This document shows positions 52,484 to 57,305 of a stretch of DNA of 57,305 nt, one piece after another. Below the pieces are notes generated by a model. That model did no database searches. It was not told the origin of the DNA and saw nothing but the letters and a program-made list of their open reading frames with translations. Source of the DNA: Pseudobutyrivibrio sp. 49. GTDB taxonomy: Bacteria; Bacillota; Clostridia; Lachnospirales; Lachnospiraceae. Numbering within the stretch: the stretch's first letter is position 1; every line of letters starts with the position of its first letter. The DNA lies in NCBI RefSeq assembly GCF_900100545.1, contig NZ_FNDP01000018.1:1-57305 (forward strand), read 5' to 3'. Both the position numbers and the translations under genes were made by a program.

Positions 52484-53149
52484 ATGGGCAATTATTACAG
52501 CTATATGAGAATATCTACAGATCAAGAGAAGCAAAACTTCAACAGACAGATAAAAAGTCTGAGCCGCTATGCAAAAGAGCAGGACATAGAATATCTGGTT
52601 GAATTTACAGAAGAGAAGTCTGCAAAGAATTTTACAGAGAGACCACAGTTCCAAAAGCTGGATAAGATTCTTCAAAAAGATGATACTGTTGTCTTCAAGG
52701 ATATTTCCAGATTCACCCGTGAGGCTGAGAACGGCTACAAGAAATATATGGAATGGTTAAATCGTGGAATCAATGTTGTATTCATTGATAATCCAACTGT
52801 GTCCAGCGAGTACATCAAACAGATGATGGATGTAGCCCAGGCTCAAGATTTGGTTACACGTACAGCAATGGAAGGAGTAATCAAGTTACTTCTTATTGTA
52901 GAGCTGGATAGAGCAGAGCAGCAGCGTATATACATTTCCAAAGCAATTAAGGATGGTATCGCTGCAAGTAATAAACGTAGCGGTAGAAAGCAGGGGCAGT
53001 TTGATAAACTAACACCTGAGCTTAAAACTGATATTCAAGCATACCTGCATGACCGTTCAATTAAGCAGGTTGATTTGATGAAGAAATATGAGATTTCTAG
53101 GAATACGCTGAAGAAGTATATTAATCATGAAAAAATATCGAATAATTAG
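52484..53149 (+). CDS. Serine recombinase/resolvase
   Basis: The 221-aa protein begins MGNYYSYMRISTDQEKQNFN, with the catalytic Ser in Y-M-R-I-S-T. FKDISRFTREAENGYKKYME corresponds to the D-x-x-S-R motif. A C-terminal HTH (IKQVDLMKKYEISRNTLKKY) binds DNA. Length and layout are those of small resolvases/invertases. It may resolve plasmid multimers. ATG after TTTTGGAGGTTCCAG. Confidence 0.85.
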   Translation: MGNYYSYMRISTDQEKQNFNRQIKSLSRYAKEQDIEYLVEFTEEKSAKNFTERPQFQKLDKILQKDDTVVFKDISRFTREAENGYKKYMEWLNRGINVVFIDNPTVSSEYIKQMMDVAQAQDLVTRTAMEGVIKLLLIVELDRAEQQRIYISKAIKDGIAASNKRSGRKQGQFDKLTPELKTDIQAYLHDRSIKQVDLMKKYEISRNTLKKYINHEKISNN

Positions 53150-53228
53150 TTTTTTTATTTCCTACAAGAATAAAATATATTACACTATTATAGCTGCCCA
53201 ATAATTATATAAGGATATAATATAGAAG

Positions 53229-54032
53229 ATGAAACAGATAAAAGACCGAAAACATAAAAATCCATATTTTATTTACCATTTACTACTAATCATAGGTGGT
53301 TTATTCTTTTTCTTGTGCGCTAGTCTAGATATTTGGTCTAACGAAATACATAGATTTTTTGAAATCATAATAGGCAATCCAATAACTATCAGTAATAAGA
53401 TTCCTAAAATTACAAATTACATAAACAATCTGGCGTTAGGAATTATCACATCGACACTTGTAGCGCTCCTTATTCAAAAATCATCGGATAAAAAAGAGGA
53501 TGAAAAGAAATCGCTCATTATGCAACCCAAGATTTGGAAAGTAACACTTGAAGTAAAAAACAGTGCTCATATTCCATATCGAATGCTTAAATCTTCGCCA
53601 GATAATATTGACATGAACGTAAGCAAATCTTTTGATGAATGGTGTAGTATAGCATTTACTAGGATAAAGGATGATCCAGATTTAAAAGAAAAATTTTATA
53701 AAAATTGTAAAAAATATGGTGAAAAAGGCCTTGAGATTGTTGAAGATTTGAATGTAGAAATGGATTGGCTACGAATAGAAGATATTGTTAGTAATGAAGA
53801 TAAAAAATATATAGATAATGCTACTAAGCTTTTTAAAACGATGGTAGAGTTTGATAATAATTCTATTTTTGAGTGGAATTACGAAACATATAAAAATTCT
53901 GTTACCTCATGTTTATACCACAATGCTACCACAAAAAAATGGATAACAGAAATGAATTGGAAAACAAGTTGGGTTTTTGGAAAACCAGCTCGTTATCTTG
54001 ATAAAGATATAGCTGACGATGTATGTTCATAA
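53229..54032 (+). CDS. Membrane protein with two N-terminal transmembrane helices
   Basis: The 267-aa product has LLLIIGGLFFFLCASLDIW (about 18-36) and ALGIITSTLVALLIQ (about 73-87) as transmembrane segments, then a cytosolic helical domain of about 175 residues. No family recognised. Two-helix proteins of this type occur as accessory effectors in defence islands, but that is only analogy. AGAAG before the ATG is a weak ribosome site. Confidence 0.5.
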   Translation: MKQIKDRKHKNPYFIYHLLLIIGGLFFFLCASLDIWSNEIHRFFEIIIGNPITISNKIPKITNYINNLALGIITSTLVALLIQKSSDKKEDEKKSLIMQPKIWKVTLEVKNSAHIPYRMLKSSPDNIDMNVSKSFDEWCSIAFTRIKDDPDLKEKFYKNCKKYGEKGLEIVEDLNVEMDWLRIEDIVSNEDKKYIDNATKLFKTMVEFDNNSIFEWNYETYKNSVTSCLYHNATTKKWITEMNWKTSWVFGKPARYLDKDIADDVCS

Positions 54033-54068
54033 AAAGCAAATAAGATAAATGAATATGCCCACGTAATT

Positions 54069-54106
54069 GCCATGTAGTTGTTTATAACGGCTATGTGGCT
54101 TTTTTA
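54069..54106 (+). terminator. Rho-independent terminator
   Basis: GCCATGTAG (54,069-54,077) pairs with CTATGTGGC (54,091-54,099), including two G-U pairs, followed by seven T residues. Confidence 0.7.
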
Positions 54107-54114
54107 TATTATAT

Positions 54115-54137
54115 ATTAGTTGACAAATGCAACTAAT
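54115..54137. promoter_or_regulatory. Palindromic operator of the MarR-family gene
   Basis: ATTAGTTG (54,115-54,122) and CAACTAAT (54,130-54,137) are perfect 8-bp arms with a 7-nt centre, 35 nt before the MarR start. This is the size and position of MarR autoregulatory sites. Confidence 0.65.
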
Positions 54138-54171
54138 GATTTTATCATTTAAATCCATAGGAGGGCATTCG

Positions 54172-54612
54172 ATGGATAAGGTAAAACTATTTCGAGAAAG
54201 TACCAGAGAATTAGAACGTAATCTTGAGAAGCTAAACAGTTCTGATTGCTGTCAATGTAACGTCAATACATCTCAATGCTTTCTGGTTGTTGAGATAGGC
54301 AGAAAACCTGGAATATGTGTAAAGGAACTTGCTGAACTTCTTAAGATGGATAAAAGTGCTGTAAGCAGATCTGTAGAAGAACTTGTTCAAAAAGGATATG
54401 TTTTGCGAGAACCCTCAAAAAGGGATCGCAGGTGCGTAGTGCTTAATCTGACTGATGAAGGAATGGCAAGATTCAATACAATAGAGAAAGATATGAATTT
54501 GAAGTTTGAGAGAGTTTTTTCAATGATTCCAAAGGAAAAACAGAGCCAGGTTTTAGAAGCATTAAGTATCTACAATGATGCGATAAAAAAATCGGAGGTG
54601 AAATTGCTGTGA
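54172..54612 (+). CDS. MarR-family regulator with N-terminal cysteine cluster
   Basis: The 146-aa protein starts at the ATG at 54,172 after GGAGGGCATTCG. GICVKELAELLKMDKSAVSR followed by SVEELVQKGYVLREPSKRDR and RCVVLNLTDEG is the winged-helix MarR fold. Before it, SSDCCQCNVNTSQCF has four Cys in 11 residues, a likely metal, metalloid or thiol sensor. The gene overlaps the next by 4 nt and an operator precedes it. It should control the four-gene cassette. Confidence 0.78.
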   Translation: MDKVKLFRESTRELERNLEKLNSSDCCQCNVNTSQCFLVVEIGRKPGICVKELAELLKMDKSAVSRSVEELVQKGYVLREPSKRDRRCVVLNLTDEGMARFNTIEKDMNLKFERVFSMIPKEKQSQVLEALSIYNDAIKKSEVKLL

Positions 54613-55085
54613 TTAGGGAAATGAGAGATGAAGACTGGGGGACAGTAGCGGAGATTTACAAGCAGGGATTAGAAGAGGGAACATCTACTTTTAATACAGA
54701 GTGTCCTAGTTTTGCTGAGTGGAATGAAGGACATTTAAGGAATTGCAGGTTTGTTTTTGAGGAAGAAGGGAAAGTAGTAGGCTGGATTGCGCTTAGTCCT
54801 ACTTCAAGTAGATGCGCATATAAAGGCTGCGTTGAAATGAGTGTATATGTTGATAGAAACTATAGAGGTCATGGTATAGGCACAGCTTTGGTAAATACGA
54901 TCATCAGAGAGGCAGAGAAAGATGGGTATTGGAGCATATATTCTGCAATATTCTCAATTAACAAAGCGAGTATAGCCCTACATAAAAAGTGCGGCTTCAG
55001 GGAGATTGGCTATAGGGAAAGAATAGCAAAAGATAGATTTGGAAATTGGCAGAACACAACTCTTATGGAGTACAGAGCTTCATGA
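54609..55085 (+). CDS. GNAT acetyltransferase, phosphinothricin-acetyltransferase-like
   Basis: The 158-aa protein starts at GTG, overlapping the MarR stop (GTGA). FNTECPSFAEWNEGH, VGWIALSPTSSRCAYKGCVE, and the acetyl-CoA motif SVYVDRNYRGHGIGTALVNT are all as in PAT/ArsN-type acetyltransferases, with HKKCGFREIGYRERIAKDRF at the end. Members detoxify phosphinothricin or arsinothricin by N-acetylation; the true substrate is not shown. Operon with MarR and an MFS exporter. Confidence 0.78.
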   Translation: MIREMRDEDWGTVAEIYKQGLEEGTSTFNTECPSFAEWNEGHLRNCRFVFEEEGKVVGWIALSPTSSRCAYKGCVEMSVYVDRNYRGHGIGTALVNTIIREAEKDGYWSIYSAIFSINKASIALHKKCGFREIGYRERIAKDRFGNWQNTTLMEYRAS

Positions 55086-55111
55086 CATGTTTATACGAGG
55101 AGAGATTACTT

Positions 55112-55666
55112 ATGACTATTGAAGGAAAGGCAAACAGGATTATTGAAGATATAAGTAAAGAAAAAGGCATTAATCCTATCAATATGTTTAAGATAATGGC
55201 AAAAAAAGATTACATAAGTATACATGGGCCAGAACATCATATATTAGACGGGGCATGTCTCTTGATGGCTTATTATAATGCTGGTGGCAAAATAGATATA
55301 GACTATGCCTTGGAGAAGCTTTTGAAAGAAGGACTTCGGATGCCGGGAGCAATGTGCGGACTGTGGGGAATATGCGGAGCGATAACATCTATAGGAGCAG
55401 CTCTTTCTATTATTGATGGTACAGGACCACTTTCTGAGGATGGCACATGGGGAGATCACATGGCATTTACATCAAGCGCCATAGGAGAACTTGGCCAGAT
55501 AAATGGCCCAAGATGTTGTAAAAGAGATGCTATGATTGCGTTCAAGCATGGAATAGAGTACGTAAGACAGCACTACGGAGTGCAGATCGAATATGAGAAG
55601 CAACACTGTGAGTTCTCATCGCAAAACCAGCAGTGTATCAAAGAAAGATGCCCGTTCTTTGGATAA
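55112..55666 (+). CDS. DUF5714-like cysteine-rich protein
   Basis: I start at the ATG at 55,112 after GAGGAGAGATTACTT, giving 184 aa. GPEHHILDGACLLMAYYNAG, PGAMCGLWGICGAITSIGAA, INGPRCCKRDAMIAF and the C-terminal CEFSSQNQQCIKERCPFFG carry many Cys and His, consistent with the DUF5714 family and a metal or cluster site. Function unknown. Between the GNAT and MFS genes, so it probably serves the same resistance. Confidence 0.65.
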   Translation: MTIEGKANRIIEDISKEKGINPINMFKIMAKKDYISIHGPEHHILDGACLLMAYYNAGGKIDIDYALEKLLKEGLRMPGAMCGLWGICGAITSIGAALSIIDGTGPLSEDGTWGDHMAFTSSAIGELGQINGPRCCKRDAMIAFKHGIEYVRQHYGVQIEYEKQHCEFSSQNQQCIKERCPFFG

Positions 55667-55761
55667 TGGAAAGCTTTTGGTTTCGGAGAATTTAGAAATT
55701 ATGGAACTTTGAATTTCATGATAATAGACTAAGACAAGAATCGGGATTAGTGGAGTAGAAC

Positions 55762-56964
55762 ATGGATAAAAAAAAGGCTTTGTCTGGCGCCATAACATTT
55801 ATAACCCTTATGGGAATCGTAAGTCTGTTTTCGGACATGACTCATGAAGGCGCAAGAAGCATATTGGGCGAATATCTGAACCTCGCAGGGGCATCCGCTG
55901 CAACCATCGGATTTGTGTCCGGTATAGGAGAATTGTGCGGGTATTCACTAAGGCTCATATCCGGATTTATAGCAGATAAAACGAAGAAATACTGGACATT
56001 TGTTATCACAGGCTATGTAATACAGGCTCTGGCGATTCCTGCACTGGCACTCGTACCTGAACATGGCTGGATTTGGGCCTGCGGTCTTGTGATCCTGGAG
56101 CGTATCGGAAAAGCGATAAAAAAGCCTGCCAAAAACACATTGGTAAGCTTTGCGGCAAGCGAGATCGGAACCGGAAAAGGCTTTGCCTATCAGGAGTTTC
56201 TGGATCAGCTTGGCGCGTTTCTCGGACCTGTACTGCTTTTTGTAACAGCTCTTGTAAAAGGTATAGACGACCTTTTTACAACGTATAGGATCTCTCTTGC
56301 GATACTGCTTGTTCCTGCAATGATCACCATAGCTCTTGTTTTGGCAGCAAAGATAAGATACCCTGATCCGGAGATCTTTGAAAAGCAGGAAGATAAACCG
56401 GCAAGCTTTGAATTCAGGAAGTCATTTGTTCTGTTCATGGCGGCCATCTGCTTTTTTGCTTTTGGCTTTGCAGACTTCACCCTGATCACACTTCATTCGG
56501 CTAATACCGGAGCATTTAATGAATCCATGCTCAGTCTGCTATATGCTGGGGCAATGGCTGTGGATGCCTTTGCTGCACTATTCTTTGGCTGGCTTTATGA
56601 TAAGGTCGGGCTGAAGGCTCTGATCATTTCCACACTATGCAGCACATTCTTCTCATGTTTTGTTTTTATGACTGGAAATGCCTGGTTGATCGGAGCTGGG
56701 ATAATTCTGTGGGGGATTGGAATGGGGGCGCAGGAAAGTATTATGAAAGCAGCTGTCAGCGGAATCGTCCCGCGTTCCATGCGAAGCACCGGTTTCGGAA
56801 TATTTGAGACAGGATTTGGTATTGCGTGGTTTCTGGGCAGTTGGCTTCTCGGTGCCCTGTATGATTTGAATCCTGTGTATCTTGTCACTGTGTCTGTGGT
56901 ATCACAGTTTCTGGCGATTGCATTTTATGCTTTATGCCTCCGGTGCAATAAGACAGAGTGCTAA
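55762..56964 (+). CDS. Major facilitator superfamily transporter
   Basis: The 400-aa protein has about 12 transmembrane segments, with GIVSLFSDMTHEGARSILGE, RLISGFIADKTKKYW (loop 2-3 signature) and LFFGWLYDKVGLKAL (the equivalent in the second half). Its base composition is visibly richer in G+C than neighbouring genes, suggesting recent arrival. It is the last gene of the MarR cassette and may export the compound the GNAT modifies. Substrate unknown. Confidence 0.82.
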   Translation: MDKKKALSGAITFITLMGIVSLFSDMTHEGARSILGEYLNLAGASAATIGFVSGIGELCGYSLRLISGFIADKTKKYWTFVITGYVIQALAIPALALVPEHGWIWACGLVILERIGKAIKKPAKNTLVSFAASEIGTGKGFAYQEFLDQLGAFLGPVLLFVTALVKGIDDLFTTYRISLAILLVPAMITIALVLAAKIRYPDPEIFEKQEDKPASFEFRKSFVLFMAAICFFAFGFADFTLITLHSANTGAFNESMLSLLYAGAMAVDAFAALFFGWLYDKVGLKALIISTLCSTFFSCFVFMTGNAWLIGAGIILWGIGMGAQESIMKAAVSGIVPRSMRSTGFGIFETGFGIAWFLGSWLLGALYDLNPVYLVTVSVVSQFLAIAFYALCLRCNKTEC

Positions 56965-56999
56965 CAATTCCAGTTTGTCTAACTAAATAAACATATTAT

Positions 57000-57026
57000 A
57001 AGGAGCTGGTTTAGCTCCTTTAATTT
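57000..57026 (+). terminator. Terminator of the MFS gene
   Basis: AAGGAGC (57,000-57,006) and GCTCCTT (57,014-57,020) form the stem, followed by TAATTTT. Confidence 0.75.
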
Positions 57027-57305
57027 TACCTATTATTTCCACTACTAAATGCAACAGTACTATAAGTATTGCTTTTACCTGTAGAAACTTGCATTAACTT
57101 CAAGAAATTTGCATTTACTAAAAAAGTTACGAAAAAAGTTACCGTATTGTTACCGTATTGTTTTAATTTTATATATATTCGCGTTTGTTTAAACTACTCA
57201 GATAAATTAATATTAACTATACTTCAATTTTATAGTCCACTTAGTACAGTTATGTGCGCTAGGTGGGCAATTTTTTATCTCTTTTTAAGATTAACTATAC
57301 TTAGT
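57027..57305. repeat. Terminal non-coding region with repeated recombinase-like motifs
   Basis: No ORF was found in this 279-bp end segment. TTGCATTwACT-type motifs occur inverted at 57,047-57,056 and direct at 57,089-57,099 and 57,109-57,119, matching the arm at 179-189. ATTAACTATACTT is repeated at 57,212-57,224 and 57,290-57,302. CCACTTAG/CTAGGTGG forms a hairpin at 57,237-57,266. CTCTTTTTAAGA at 57,280 mirrors TCTAAAAAGAG at base 1-12. Confidence 0.45.

Noticed and set aside
1-57305. tRNA or rRNA genes
   Set aside because: No cloverleaf with a T-loop consensus or rRNA-like stretch was found on either strand by eye.

Overview
The window reads as part or all of a low-GC (about one third G+C by eye) plasmid or secondary replicon of a Firmicute, most likely a Lachnospiraceae/Butyrivibrio-type gut or rumen anaerobe. 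This rests on strong AGGAGG-type ribosome sites, the gene families present, and a complete replication/partition block: a Rep_3-type initiator, an iteron origin and parAB. No rRNA, tRNA, CRISPR array, relaxase or other transfer gene was seen. Host identity is inference.

Layout. 1-5.9 kb: a catalytically degenerate tyrosine-recombinase-fold protein, a lipoprotein, a membrane protein, a DUF234-type ATPase, small ORFs and a truncated second Rep. 5.9-7.4 kb: a small regulator-like gene, a GTGTAAC-repeat field and a strongly structured non-coding stretch. 7.4-10.9 kb (minus): an operon of HTH protein, RNase H-like protein, ParA-like ATPase, ParA stub and two unknowns, running into the structured RNA. 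11-17 kb: a replication-protein-like gene, Rep, the iteron origin, ParB, ParA and a palindromic site. 17-29.8 kb (plus): a long accessory run beginning with an archaeo-eukaryotic-type primase, followed by a deaminase-fold protein, an orphan DnaA domain IV protein, a Uma2 fusion, phage-like hypotheticals and several broken genes.

29.9-35.7 kb: a HAD protein, a second DUF234 ATPase, a guanidine-exporter-type SMR gene behind a riboswitch-like leader, a NimA-like protein and an IS110-family element whose putative bridge RNA matches both flanks of its insertion site, a terminator U-tract. 35.7-52.3 kb: a defence island: a protein combining RNA-polymerase alpha-CTD-like and sigma-region-4-like segments, a zinc-ribbon protein, then hsdM-hsdS-TIR-hsdR-SIR2 and two accessory genes. 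52.4-57.3 kb: a serine recombinase, a membrane protein, a MarR/GNAT/DUF5714/MFS resistance-like cassette, and a terminal repeat region whose motifs recur beside the recombinase-like gene at the start.

The most unusual items are the RNase H-like/ParA-like operon ending in a large structured RNA; the alpha-CTD/sigma4 protein beside a Type I system carrying TIR and SIR2 genes; the IS110 guide match to a terminator; and the deaminase-fold gene preceded by a 15-bp inverted repeat that encloses a tiny ORF.
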